This document shows positions 39,732-47,679 of a stretch of DNA of 64,000 nt, in pieces. Each line of letters begins with the position of its first letter. Positions within the stretch are counted from its first letter, which is position 1. The notes below the pieces were generated by a model that was given only the letters and a program-made list of their open reading frames with translations, was not told the DNA's origin and did not search any database. Origin of the DNA: Amycolatopsis orientalis DSM 40040 = KCTC 9412 (GTDB lineage: Bacteria > Actinomycetota > Actinomycetes > Mycobacteriales > Pseudonocardiaceae); assembly GCF_000478275.1 (NCBI RefSeq), contig NZ_ASJB01000061.1, positions 152,024-216,023 on the forward strand, written 5' to 3'. A program made the position numbers and the translations under genes.

Positions 39732-41135
39732 TCAGTCGATGCATCCCTCGGTGTCGGCGGTGATCGGCTGGTCTCCTTGACCGGCCGCTCCCCCGCCACC
39801 GGAGGACGAGCCCGGTCCTTTGTAGACCTGGCCGAGGACGACCTCGATATGGCCGGCCGGAACGGAATCGGCCTGCTGGACGGCCAGCCCGCCGAGGAGT
39901 TTCGCGACCTCCGCCGCACGCTCGGACGCGTCGCCGAACCGGACCACGGAGGTCCGGCGCTGAGCTTCGGCCTTCGTCTCGCCCTTGGCGAAACCCTTCT
40001 CCGTCAACAGATCCGAGATCCGGGCGGCGAGGCCGTCCTTACCGCTCGCGTTGACGACGTCGACGGTGGGCCCGGCGGGCGCCTGCGGGGTCGCGGGCGG
40101 GGCGCCGATCAGCGAGGCGGCGAAGGCGCGCACCTGGGCGGGATCCACCTGCACGGCGGTCCACGTGGGATGTTTCGGGTCGTAGCGGTAGTCGGGGTTG
40201 ACCACCGGGATCGTTTCGAAGGCGATGCCGCCACCGGAGACGCCGCGCATCTGCCGCACGAAGTCGAGCAGGTCCCAGGAACTGTCGATGATGACCGAAC
40301 GCTTCACCGCGGCGATCAGTTCGGAGACACGGGCCGGATTCGCCAGTGTTCCCCCGGAAAGGGTCTGCTTCGCCAATCCGGCGAGGAACACCTGCTGACG
40401 ACGCACGCGGTCGAGGTCGCTCCGAGGAAGGTTCTTGCGCTGGCGGACGAAGGCGAGCGCGTCCGCACCCTGGATCGTCTGCCGTCCGGCGGGGAAGTCG
40501 GCGCCGGAATCGCGGTCCTTGGTCGCCTTGTTCAGGCATACCTCGACCCCGCCGACGGCCTTGCTGATCTCGTAGAAGCTCAGCAGGTTCACCTCGGCGA
40601 AGTGGTCGATCTTGATCCCGCTGAGCTCCTCGACAGCCTTCAGGGTCGCCTTCCGCGCGGCGGTGATCGCCTGCTTTTCGATCTCGGCCTTGTCGGTCTT
40701 GCCCGCCTTGCGCAGTTCGCCCGCCTTCGCGAACTTGGTGCGGCCGAAGATCTCGTTGATCTTGCTCTTGTCGTTCCCGCCCGGTGCCGTGACCCAGGAG
40801 TCACGCGGGATGGAGAACGCCTTCACCGCCTGCTGCCCGTTCGGGATGCGCATCACGATCAGCGTGTCGGTCAGGTCGTCACCGTTCGCGCCCGCCCGCA
40901 GTTCGCGCAGGATCTCCGGCGGCAGCGGGTTGCCCTGCTGGTCGGTCCGGGAATCGCGACCGACCAGGAGGATGTCCAGCGACCCGTCGGCGGGCTGTTC
41001 CCCCGGTTCCGGCGCGTCGATCACGTCCTCACGGGAGACGCCGTCCAGCGATTCCAACGTCGTGTATCCGTACGCGGTCCCGCCGAACACCGCCGCCGCG
41101 AGCGCGGCGACGAGGACCTTCCCCAGCTTGTGCAC
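39732..41135 (-). CDS. LytR-CpsA-Psr (LCP) family protein with LytR_C domain
   Basis: A 467-residue envelope protein with one N-terminal membrane anchor (VLVAALAAAVFGGTAYGY). The LCP domain (~residues 50-290) includes LDILLVGRDSR, DDLTDTLIVMRI, FSIPRDSWV and ADALAFVRQRKNLPRSDLDR, whose Arg/Asp residues bind the polyprenyl-pyrophosphate donor. A LytR_C domain follows (~350-440, VVNASGKDGLAARI). LCP enzymes attach polymers such as arabinogalactan to peptidoglycan. It follows an SDR gene by 48 bases on the same strand, though a functional link to the transporter operon above is not obvious. Confidence 0.92.
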   Translation of the reverse strand: MHKLGKVLVAALAAAVFGGTAYGYTTLESLDGVSREDVIDAPEPGEQPADGSLDILLVGRDSRTDQQGNPLPPEILRELRAGANGDDLTDTLIVMRIPNGQQAVKAFSIPRDSWVTAPGGNDKSKINEIFGRTKFAKAGELRKAGKTDKAEIEKQAITAARKATLKAVEELSGIKIDHFAEVNLLSFYEISKAVGGVEVCLNKATKDRDSGADFPAGRQTIQGADALAFVRQRKNLPRSDLDRVRRQQVFLAGLAKQTLSGGTLANPARVSELIAAVKRSVIIDSSWDLLDFVRQMRGVSGGGIAFETIPVVNPDYRYDPKHPTWTAVQVDPAQVRAFAASLIGAPPATPQAPAGPTVDVVNASGKDGLAARISDLLTEKGFAKGETKAEAQRRTSVVRFGDASERAAEVAKLLGGLAVQQADSVPAGHIEVVLGQVYKGPGSSSGGGGAAGQGDQPITADTEGCID

Positions 41136-41183
41136 GTTCCTTAGACGCGCGGGAGGCCGTCAATGCTGCACGGGTGATCCAGT

Positions 41184-41942
41184 TCACATCCGCAGATGCG
41201 ACGCGCCGTTGAGGTCGAGGATCGCGCCGGACGCCCACGTGGCCTCGGCGGAAGCGAGGTAGACCACGGCCGCCGCGACCTCCTCCGGCGTGCCCACCCG
41301 GCCGAACGGACTCTCCCCGCGCAGTACCTCCCCGCTCGTGCCGTCGAGCTTCGCCGCGACCCGGTCCGTGGCGGTGAAGCCGGGTGCGACCGAGGTCACC
41401 GCGATGCCGTGCGGGGCGAGGGCGACGGCGAGCGACTGCCCGAACGAGTGCAGCGCGGCCTTGCTCGCGCCGTACGCGGGGAAGTCGGGCTCGCCCTTGA
41501 AGGCGCCCCGCGAGCCGATGTTGACCACCCGGCCGGGTACGCCGCGCTCGATCATGTGCCGCGTCACGCAGAAGGTCACGTTCGCGGTGCCGAGCACGTT
41601 GACGTCGAGCATCCGCCGCCAGACCCGCTGCCAGTCCACGTAGGACACTTCGGCAGGCGGATGTGCCGACGACGCGGACGGCGCGAAGGCGGCGTTGTTC
41701 ACCAGGACGCCGACACCGTCCACCAGCGCCTCGGCCTCGTCGGCGACCCGCCGCGCCACCTCGGGATCCGAAAGGTCGCCCTGGACCAGCCCGTGGCCGG
41801 AACCCGGCAGCTCGCCGAGTGTCCGCTCGGCGTCCTCCCGGTTCGAGGCGTAATGGACGGCGACACGGTCGCCCTTTTCCGCGAAGGCCCGTGCGATCGC
41901 CCGGCCGATGCCACGCGACGCCCCGGTCACCAGAACTCCCAC
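41184..41942 (-). CDS. Short-chain dehydrogenase/reductase
   Basis: A 252-residue classical SDR. The coenzyme motif TGASRGIGRAI is at residues 6-16, NNAAFAP at 82-88, and the catalytic Ser144, Tyr157 and Lys161 lie in NIGSRGAF and YGASK. The basic residue following the glycine motif favours NADP(H). The GTG start is 13 bases after the stop of the 42-residue transporter subunit, so it is probably in the same operon. Substrate unknown. Confidence 0.9.
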   Translation of the reverse strand: MGVLVTGASRGIGRAIARAFAEKGDRVAVHYASNREDAERTLGELPGSGHGLVQGDLSDPEVARRVADEAEALVDGVGVLVNNAAFAPSASSAHPPAEVSYVDWQRVWRRMLDVNVLGTANVTFCVTRHMIERGVPGRVVNIGSRGAFKGEPDFPAYGASKAALHSFGQSLAVALAPHGIAVTSVAPGFTATDRVAAKLDGTSGEVLRGESPFGRVGTPEEVAAAVVYLASAEATWASGAILDLNGASHLRM

Positions 41943-41955
41943 GGACCGAGCCTAC

Positions 41956-42084
41956 TCAGCCGCCGAAGAGCTGGACCACCTTGCGGAACAGTTCGTAGAC
42001 GCCGTAGGCGAACGGGACCGCGACCCACAGCCAGGCCAGCACCATCAGCCCGGTGCGGCGGCGCTCCGGAGCCTCTTCGGTCAT
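41956..42084 (-). CDS. MFS transporter small subunit (42 residues)
   Basis: A 42-residue ORF, MTEEAPERRRTGLMVLAWLW followed by VAVPFAYGVYELFRKVVQLF and GG. It has a charged N-terminus and one membrane span (~residues 12-30). ATG 42084 overlaps the stop of the large transporter gene by four bases (ATGA). Small single-span proteins encoded directly after OFA-type transporters are known as MFS transporter small subunits. The precise coupling, codon quality and hydrophobic profile make this a real gene, although it is short enough to be missed by automatic calling. Confidence 0.8.
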   Translation of the reverse strand: MTEEAPERRRTGLMVLAWLWVAVPFAYGVYELFRKVVQLFGG

Positions 42085-43442
42085 CGGGCCTCACTCCTCG
42101 TGGGCTCGCCGGCGGGGACCGGCTCGTGGAACTTCGGATTGACCGGCCGCACCAGCTCGTTGGCCACGAACCCGGCGACCAGCAGGCCGATCATGATGAA
42201 CAGCGACGTCGAGTAGAGGTCGGGGCCGACCTTGCCCGCCGCCTTCTGGCTGTCGGAGATGGCGTTGACGATGAGCGGGCCGAGTACACCCGCCGCCGAC
42301 CACGCGGTCAGCAGCCGCCCGTGGATCGCCCCCACCTGGTAGGTGCCGAAAAGGTCCTTCAAGTACGCCGGGACGGTCGCGAAACCACCGCCGTAGAAGG
42401 ACAGGATCAGCATGGCGCACAGGACGAACACGAGTTTCGAGGTGTTGGTGGTCAGCGCGATCACCAGGTACAGCAGGGCGCCGGCGCCGAGGTAGAGCCG
42501 GTAGATGTTCTTGCGCCCCACCAGGTCCGAAGTGGACGACCAGACGAACCGGCCGAGCATGTTGGTCAGCGAGAGCAGGGCGACGAAGCCAGCCGCGGCC
42601 GCGGTGCCGACCGGGGTCGAGGTCTCGCGGAAGAAGTCCGCGATCATCGGCGACGCCTTCTCCAGGATGCCGATACCCGCCGTGACGTTGAAGCACAGGA
42701 CCACCCAGAGACACCAGAACTGCGGGGTCTTGATGGCGTTGCGCGCCGACACGTTCGCGGTGGTGATCATCGCGTTGCCGTGGTCGGTCTTCGGCTCCCA
42801 GCCCTTCGGCTTCCAGTCGTCGGCCGGGACCCGCACCAGCAGGATGCCGAGACTCATGAAGACCGCGTAGACCAGGCCGTGCACGAGGAACGCCGTCGCG
42901 ACCGTGCCTGCCGACCACGGCGCCGCGCCCAGCATCTGCGCCGACCACGGGGAGGCGATCAGCGCGCCGCCGCCGAAGCCCATGATCGCGATCCCGGTGG
43001 CCATGCCCGGCCGGTCGGGGAACCACTTGATCAGCGTCGACACCGGCGAGATGTAGCCGATCCCGAGCCCGATCCCGCCGATCCCGCCCCAGCCGAGGAC
43101 GACGAGCCAGTACTGCGACGTCGCCACGCCGAGCGCGGAGAGCAGGAAACCGGAGCTGAAGCAGACCATCGAGACGAACATCGCCCAGCGCGGGCCGTTG
43201 CGCTCGACCAGCGTCCCGCCGAACGCCGCCGAGAGGCCGAGCATCACGATGCCGAGCTGGAACGGGAGCGCGCTCTGCGTACCGGTGAGCCCGAGGGTCT
43301 TCTCCAGCGGGGGTTTGAAGACGCTCCACGCGTACGCCTGGCCGATCGACAGGTGGACGGCGAGCGCGGCGGGCGGCACGAGCCAGCGGCTCCAGCCCGG
43401 TGGTGCGACGATGCGGGAACGATCCAGGAAGCCGGCAGCCAT
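42081..43442 (-). CDS. OFA-family MFS transporter (oxalate/formate antiporter type)
   Basis: A 453-residue, 12-helix permease. LSIGQAYAWSVFKPPLEKTL in helix 1 and GGIGGIGLGIGYISPVSTLI in helix 4 are the OFA signature; WFPDRPGMATGIAIMGFGGG follows. Related proteins exchange oxalate and formate or export other monocarboxylates. ATG 43442 is preceded by GGAGG at six bases; the open frame continues upstream without conserved content. It is divergent from fdhD and begins the operon with the small subunit and SDR. With FdhD and the molybdopterin enzyme nearby, formate is a reasonable but unproven substrate. Confidence 0.88.
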   Translation of the reverse strand: MAAGFLDRSRIVAPPGWSRWLVPPAALAVHLSIGQAYAWSVFKPPLEKTLGLTGTQSALPFQLGIVMLGLSAAFGGTLVERNGPRWAMFVSMVCFSSGFLLSALGVATSQYWLVVLGWGGIGGIGLGIGYISPVSTLIKWFPDRPGMATGIAIMGFGGGALIASPWSAQMLGAAPWSAGTVATAFLVHGLVYAVFMSLGILLVRVPADDWKPKGWEPKTDHGNAMITTANVSARNAIKTPQFWCLWVVLCFNVTAGIGILEKASPMIADFFRETSTPVGTAAAAGFVALLSLTNMLGRFVWSSTSDLVGRKNIYRLYLGAGALLYLVIALTTNTSKLVFVLCAMLILSFYGGGFATVPAYLKDLFGTYQVGAIHGRLLTAWSAAGVLGPLIVNAISDSQKAAGKVGPDLYSTSLFIMIGLLVAGFVANELVRPVNPKFHEPVPAGEPTRSEAR

Positions 43443-43472
43443 CCGACGCCTCCGTACTCTGGGGGTGGGCAC

Positions 43473-43496
43473 TGGGAATGTATTACTTAATTCCCA
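43473..43496. promoter_or_regulatory. Candidate operator between OFA transporter and fdhD
   Basis: TGGGAAT (43473-43479) and ATTCCCA (43490-43496) form a perfect seven-base inverted repeat around the AT-rich spacer GTATTACTTA. It lies in the 102-base divergent promoter region, centred about 60 bases from the fdhD start. Regulator unknown. Confidence 0.45.
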
Positions 43497-43544
43497 ACGT
43501 TGCAGTAGCCAGGTGTCGAATGAACCGGTCAGAAGGGTGGACAA

Positions 43545-44375
43545 GTGGGCAGGGTGACGGTGCGGCGTCCGGTGCGGATGATCTCCGCGACCAAGGACGT
43601 GCGTCGGCCCGACGCGCTGGCGGCCGAGGAACCGCTGGAGATCCGCGTCGGCGGCAAGGCGCTCGCGGTCACCATGCGGACTCCCGGCAACGACGTCGAG
43701 CTGGCGCACGGGTTCCTGCTGTCCGAGGGCGTGCTCGCCTCCCGGGAGGACATCGCCGTCGCGCGGTACTGCGACGGCGTCGACGACCAGGGGCGCAACA
43801 CCTACAACGTGCTGGACATCGCGCTGGCCGAAGGGGTCGCGCCGCCGGAGACCGGGGTCGAGCGGAACTTCTACACGACGTCCTCGTGCGGCGTCTGCGG
43901 CAAGGCCGCGCTCGACGCGGTCAAACTGCGGAGCCGGTTCTCCCCGGAGAAATCCGAGTTCGCGGTGAGCACCGGCGTCCTGACGACTCTCCCGGACACC
44001 CTGCGCGCACAGCAAAAGGTCTTTTCCAGCACCGGCGGGCTGCACGCCGCCGCCCTGTTCGACGCCGAGGGGAACCTCGCCGTCGTCCGGGAGGACGTCG
44101 GCAGGCACAACGCCGTCGACAAGGTCCTCGGCTGGGCGCTACAAGAGGGCAGGATCCCGGCGGCGGACACCGGTCTGCTGGTGTCCGGCCGCGCCTCGTT
44201 CGAACTCGTGCAGAAGGCCGCCATGGCCGGGATCGGCCTGCTGGCGGCCGTTTCCGCGCCGTCGTCGCTGGCCGCGGAACTGGCCGAGGAGAACGGCATG
44301 ACCCTCATCGGTTTCCTGCGCGGCGACAGCATGAACCTCTACACCGGCGAGCATCGAGTACTCGGCCTCGGCTGA
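43545..44375 (+). CDS. fdhD: FdhD sulfurtransferase for formate dehydrogenase
   Basis: A 276-residue FdhD. It transfers sulfur to the molybdenum cofactor of formate dehydrogenases and is needed for their activity. The N-terminal half has the family segment MRTPGNDVELAHGFLLSEGV near residues 44-63, and SSCGVCGKA near 112 carries the CxxC catalytic pair. REDVGRHNAVDKVLG near 185 is also diagnostic. GTG 43545 is preceded by AAGGGTGG. Its proximity to the FdhF-like enzyme at 36062 suggests that enzyme as client. Confidence 0.95.
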   Translation: MGRVTVRRPVRMISATKDVRRPDALAAEEPLEIRVGGKALAVTMRTPGNDVELAHGFLLSEGVLASREDIAVARYCDGVDDQGRNTYNVLDIALAEGVAPPETGVERNFYTTSSCGVCGKAALDAVKLRSRFSPEKSEFAVSTGVLTTLPDTLRAQQKVFSSTGGLHAAALFDAEGNLAVVREDVGRHNAVDKVLGWALQEGRIPAADTGLLVSGRASFELVQKAAMAGIGLLAAVSAPSSLAAELAEENGMTLIGFLRGDSMNLYTGEHRVLGLG

Positions 44376-44376
44376 C

Positions 44377-45816
44377 TCAGGCGCCCACCCAGTTGCCGTG
44401 GAAGCCGTTGGGGACCCGGTCCGGCAGGTGGACGGCGCCGACCGTCTCCAGCGTCCTCGCGTCCAGGATGGTCAGGTCGCTCTTCTGCGTGGCGGCGTCG
44501 TAGACGAAACCCATCAGGACGCCGTCGTCCTCACCGGCGTCCACAGAGGACGGAACGAAGACGAACTCCCCCACCTGCGCGCCTTCGCCGAACTTCCTGC
44601 TCTGGACCGACCGCTTCCATAGATCGTGCTTCAGCAGCGCACCCGAGGACGCCGATCCGTCTCCTGTGGACACCGAGTAGCCGAACCGGTGCTGACGCCC
44701 GACCAGCCGCTCGTCGACGCGCGGGAACTCCTGCCCTTGATCGTCGAGACGTTCTTCGATCACCTTGCCCACGTTCAGGTCGACGGTCCAGCGGTCCAGG
44801 GTCGGCGGCCCTTCGGCGGGCCCGCGCAGTTCGCTGTCGAACATCTTGGGGTGCCGGACCACGTCCAGCACGACGCTGTCGCCGTCGTCGTAGGCGTTCA
44901 TCGGGTGGAAGACGTAGCACGGCTCGACCTCGAACCAGCGGACGTCGCCGTTGCCGCCCTCACGCGGCATGACCCCGATCCGCGCCGGGTACTTCGGGTT
45001 CCAGCGGTACGGGAAGTCCGCGTTGCCCTGGACCCGCTGACGCAGCATCGCGCTGATGGGATCCGGCACCTTCACCTTGCCCACGAGGGCGGACACGACC
45101 AGTTGCGCCGGGGTGCGCAGGAACGACGGGACCGACGCGGCGACGGCCTGCTCGACCTCGAAGGTGACCGGCAGGTCGTAGAAGACGACGTACTTCTCGG
45201 TCAAGGAGAAGTCGTGCATCATCGGCGAACCGGCGACCTCGATGTCGACCTTGCGCCGGGCCCGGCCTGCCGCGTCGATCACCGAGTACTGCACCTTGTT
45301 GCCCCAGCCGAAGAAGTACGACACGGCGTGCAGTTCACCGGTCTCCGGATCGCGTTTCGGGTGGGCGGTGTAGCCGCCGGGCAGGGTGCCGTCGAAGTCG
45401 CACGCGCCGACGGTGTCCAGCTCGTCGGTCAGCTCGACGTTCGTGACGCCGCCCTCGATCAGGGCGAGGGTCTTGCCCGCGTGGCCGATCACGTTGGTGT
45501 TGGCGCCGAGCGAGGCGATCCCCGAGACCGAGCCGCCCTCCCAGCGCTCGCCGAGCCGTTCGGACAGTCCCGGGGTGCGGACCCAGCGGTTGCGGTACCA
45601 CTCGGCGCGGCCGTCGCGCAGCCGCACGCCGTGCACCATCCCGTCGCCCATGAACCAGTGATAGGCCGCCGGGTCCACTTCGGACAGCGGGTTGGGCCCG
45701 TTCCGCAGGTAGCGCCCGTCCAGGTACTCCGGGATGTGCCCGGTGACGCTCAGTTCGGTGATCGTGTGCTCTTGGCTGACCGGGGCGAAGTTGCCCTGGA
45801 GGAACTTGTTGCCCAT
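44377..45816 (-). CDS. Carotenoid cleavage oxygenase
   Basis: A 479-residue non-heme iron dioxygenase of the carotenoid/lignostilbene cleavage family. The four iron-ligand histidines are placed as expected: His152 in TAHPKRD, His201 in MMHDFSLT, His304 in VFHPMNAYD and His473 in NGFHGNW. GRYLRNGPNP near 35-44 is the N-terminal signature. Substrate (carotenoid, apocarotenoid or stilbene) cannot be assigned. It converges on fdhD with one base between stop codons and is divergent from a TetR gene whose spacer holds two palindromes. Confidence 0.92.
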   Translation of the reverse strand: MGNKFLQGNFAPVSQEHTITELSVTGHIPEYLDGRYLRNGPNPLSEVDPAAYHWFMGDGMVHGVRLRDGRAEWYRNRWVRTPGLSERLGERWEGGSVSGIASLGANTNVIGHAGKTLALIEGGVTNVELTDELDTVGACDFDGTLPGGYTAHPKRDPETGELHAVSYFFGWGNKVQYSVIDAAGRARRKVDIEVAGSPMMHDFSLTEKYVVFYDLPVTFEVEQAVAASVPSFLRTPAQLVVSALVGKVKVPDPISAMLRQRVQGNADFPYRWNPKYPARIGVMPREGGNGDVRWFEVEPCYVFHPMNAYDDGDSVVLDVVRHPKMFDSELRGPAEGPPTLDRWTVDLNVGKVIEERLDDQGQEFPRVDERLVGRQHRFGYSVSTGDGSASSGALLKHDLWKRSVQSRKFGEGAQVGEFVFVPSSVDAGEDDGVLMGFVYDAATQKSDLTILDARTLETVGAVHLPDRVPNGFHGNWVGA

Positions 45817-45837
45817 CGCAGGCCCCCTAGCGAGGAT

Positions 45838-45873
45838 ATAACGCGGTTATGGATACATTTATAACAGGGTTAT
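45838..45873. promoter_or_regulatory. Tandem TetR-type operator palindromes
   Basis: ATAACGCGGTTAT (45838-45850) and ATAACAGGGTTAT (45861-45873) are two palindromes ATAAC-N3-GTTAT, 23 bases centre to centre, both followed by GGA. They fill the 72-base spacer between the divergent oxygenase and TetR genes, covering any promoter there. This is the expected layout for an autoregulating TetR protein. Confidence 0.7.
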
Positions 45874-45888
45874 GGAATACTGGCAACC

Positions 45889-46587
45889 ATGTCACCGAAA
45901 CCCGCGGCCGCCGAGGTCAAGGCCAAGCTGATCGAAGCCGCGATCCGGTTGCTTTCGGACGGTGGCCCGGAGGCGCTGCAGGCCCGCAAGCTGGCCGCCG
46001 AGATCGGCGCGTCGACGATGGCCGTCTACACCCATTTCGGCGGGATGGGCGCGCTGGTGGACGAGGTCGCCCGCGAGGGATTCCGGCGGCTGTCGGCCAA
46101 TCTGGGCGAGATCGCCGAAACCGAAGACCCGGCGGCCGACATCCTCACCCTGGCGCTGGTGTACCGGCGGACCGTCGTGGAGAACCCGCAGCTCTACGCG
46201 GTGACCTTCGGCCAGAGCCAGCCCAACGGGCAGAAGGCCGCACTGGGCGACCTGACCAGCGAGGAGACCCGCCGGACCCTCAGCGACGAAGGCATCGAAG
46301 CCTTCAACTACCTCGTACGCGGCGCGGAGCGGCTGATCAAGGCGGGCCGGTTCCGCCCGGCCTCGGAGTTCGCCGTCGCCGCCCAGCTCTGGAGCGCCGT
46401 GCACGGCTACATCACGCTGGAGGTCGCCGGCCACTTCGGCGACGGCGAGAATGGTGTGGACCACATCCTGGTTCCCCTGGCCACCGCACTCGGGGTGGGG
46501 CTCGGCGACACTTTCGAGGCCGCGACGCGGTCCGCGCGGATCTCGATCGAGTCATGGCGCGCGAAAGAGGGAAACATCGGCACCTGA
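45889..46587 (+). CDS. TetR-family regulator of the carotenoid oxygenase
   Basis: A 232-residue regulator. The helix-turn-helix (~residues 10-56) includes ARKLAAEIGASTMAVYTHFG. The C-terminal part matches the TetR_C_33/WHG type (AAQLWSAVHGYITLEVAGHF). ATG 45889 lies 15 bases past the second operator palindrome and lacks a strong ribosome site. It most likely represses itself and the divergent oxygenase and releases on binding the oxygenase's substrate or product. Confidence 0.9.
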   Translation: MSPKPAAAEVKAKLIEAAIRLLSDGGPEALQARKLAAEIGASTMAVYTHFGGMGALVDEVAREGFRRLSANLGEIAETEDPAADILTLALVYRRTVVENPQLYAVTFGQSQPNGQKAALGDLTSEETRRTLSDEGIEAFNYLVRGAERLIKAGRFRPASEFAVAAQLWSAVHGYITLEVAGHFGDGENGVDHILVPLATALGVGLGDTFEAATRSARISIESWRAKEGNIGT

Positions 46588-46684
46588 TCCGGCGATACCC
46601 CGGTCACAGGTCGGCGACACGTGCAACCTTCGAGCCGAAGCGTGCGTCTGACCTGGTAGAAGTGCAACGGGGGAACGGGGACGG

Positions 46685-47626
46685 GTGAACGACGACGACC
46701 AGGGGCAGACGACGCTGCCGGGGGTGCAGGGCGCCCGACGGTGGCTGAGCCGCCGTTCCGTGCTGATCGCCGGCGCTTCCGGCCTCGGTGTCGCGGGACT
46801 CGCCGCCGGAACAGCCTCCGGAGCCCTGCCCTTCAGCGAAGCGCTCCAGCGAGCCTTGGGCGTCGCGTCGCCGACTCCGGCCACCCAGCTGGGCAGCCCT
46901 CGGGTCGAACGCGTCTACTCCGAAGCCCGCGGGCGCGAAGTCGATCTCGTGCTGATGCTGCCGACCAAGGCGCCGCCCAAGGGCCTGCCGATGTCGCTGA
47001 TGCTGCACGGTCTCCACGGCACCGCCCGGCACGCGGCCCCCACCGGGCTGCTCAAGCAACTCGGCAGTGACGTCGCGCGCAAGGCCGTGCCCCCGTTCGG
47101 GTTCGTCGCGGTCGACGGCGGCGATCACTACTGGCACGAGAACCAGCCCGGCGACAACCCGATGGCGATGCTGCTCGAAGAGGTCCCCCGCTGGCTGGCC
47201 GCCCGCGGCCTCGGCGGCCGGGACGGGCTGCCGTTCGCCGCGACCGGGCTGTCGATGGGCGGCTTCGGCGCGCTGCTCTACACCCGGCGCCGCCTGGAAC
47301 GCCGTCGCCCGCCCGCCGCGGTCGCGGCGCTCGCGCCCGCGCTGATCACGTCGTGGGCGGAGATGAGCAAACGGCGCGCGTTCCGCGACGCCACTGACTG
47401 GGGTTCGCTGGATCCGTTGCGCCACATCGAGATCACCAAGAAGGTGCCGACCGGGATCTGGTGCGGCACCGAGGACCCGTTCATCGGCGGGGTGCGGAAG
47501 TTCATCGACGAAGCACGGCCCGCGGTCGCGCACACCGCGCGCGGCAAGCACGGCGACACCTTCAACCGCACGGTCGTGCCGAGCCTGATCGCGTTCCTGG
47601 GCAAGCACGTCCCGAAGAACGCCTGA
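46685..47626 (+). CDS. Exported alpha/beta-hydrolase (esterase)
   Basis: A 313-residue hydrolase. The N-terminus has a twin-arginine-like motif (LSRRSVLIAGASGLGVAG, Arg23-Arg24), implying Tat export. The nucleophile Ser190 is in TGLSMGGFGAL, an oxyanion segment MLHGLHGT is near 107, an acid residue is likely Asp in CGTEDPF near 266, and the His is in KHGDTFN near 291. It resembles esterase D/antigen 85-like folds, but mycolyltransferase activity cannot be claimed. GTG 46685 follows GGGGAACGGGGACGG. Its stop is one base before a long palindrome. Confidence 0.8.
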   Translation: MNDDDQGQTTLPGVQGARRWLSRRSVLIAGASGLGVAGLAAGTASGALPFSEALQRALGVASPTPATQLGSPRVERVYSEARGREVDLVLMLPTKAPPKGLPMSLMLHGLHGTARHAAPTGLLKQLGSDVARKAVPPFGFVAVDGGDHYWHENQPGDNPMAMLLEEVPRWLAARGLGGRDGLPFAATGLSMGGFGALLYTRRRLERRRPPAAVAALAPALITSWAEMSKRRAFRDATDWGSLDPLRHIEITKKVPTGIWCGTEDPFIGGVRKFIDEARPAVAHTARGKHGDTFNRTVVPSLIAFLGKHVPKNA

Positions 47627-47627
47627 A

Positions 47628-47679
47628 CCGCTCGTGAGTGGTAATGACGGTTAGAACCGTCATTACCACTCACGAGCGG
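47628..47679. repeat. Perfect 25-bp palindrome, CGTGAGTG family
   Basis: Positions 47628-47652 pair exactly with 47655-47679 around AG. The inner arm CTCGTGAGTGGTAATGACGG is identical to that of the element at 28328-28375. The palindrome separates two convergent genes and overlaps the last ten bases of the minus-strand RsbA-like gene, supplying its TGA stop. Confidence 0.9.

Noticed and set aside
42081..44108. A 675-residue version of the OFA transporter extending over the fdhD gene
   Set aside because: The extra N-terminal 222 residues are antisense to fdhD; ATG 43442 has GGAGG at ideal spacing and gives a standard 12-helix permease.
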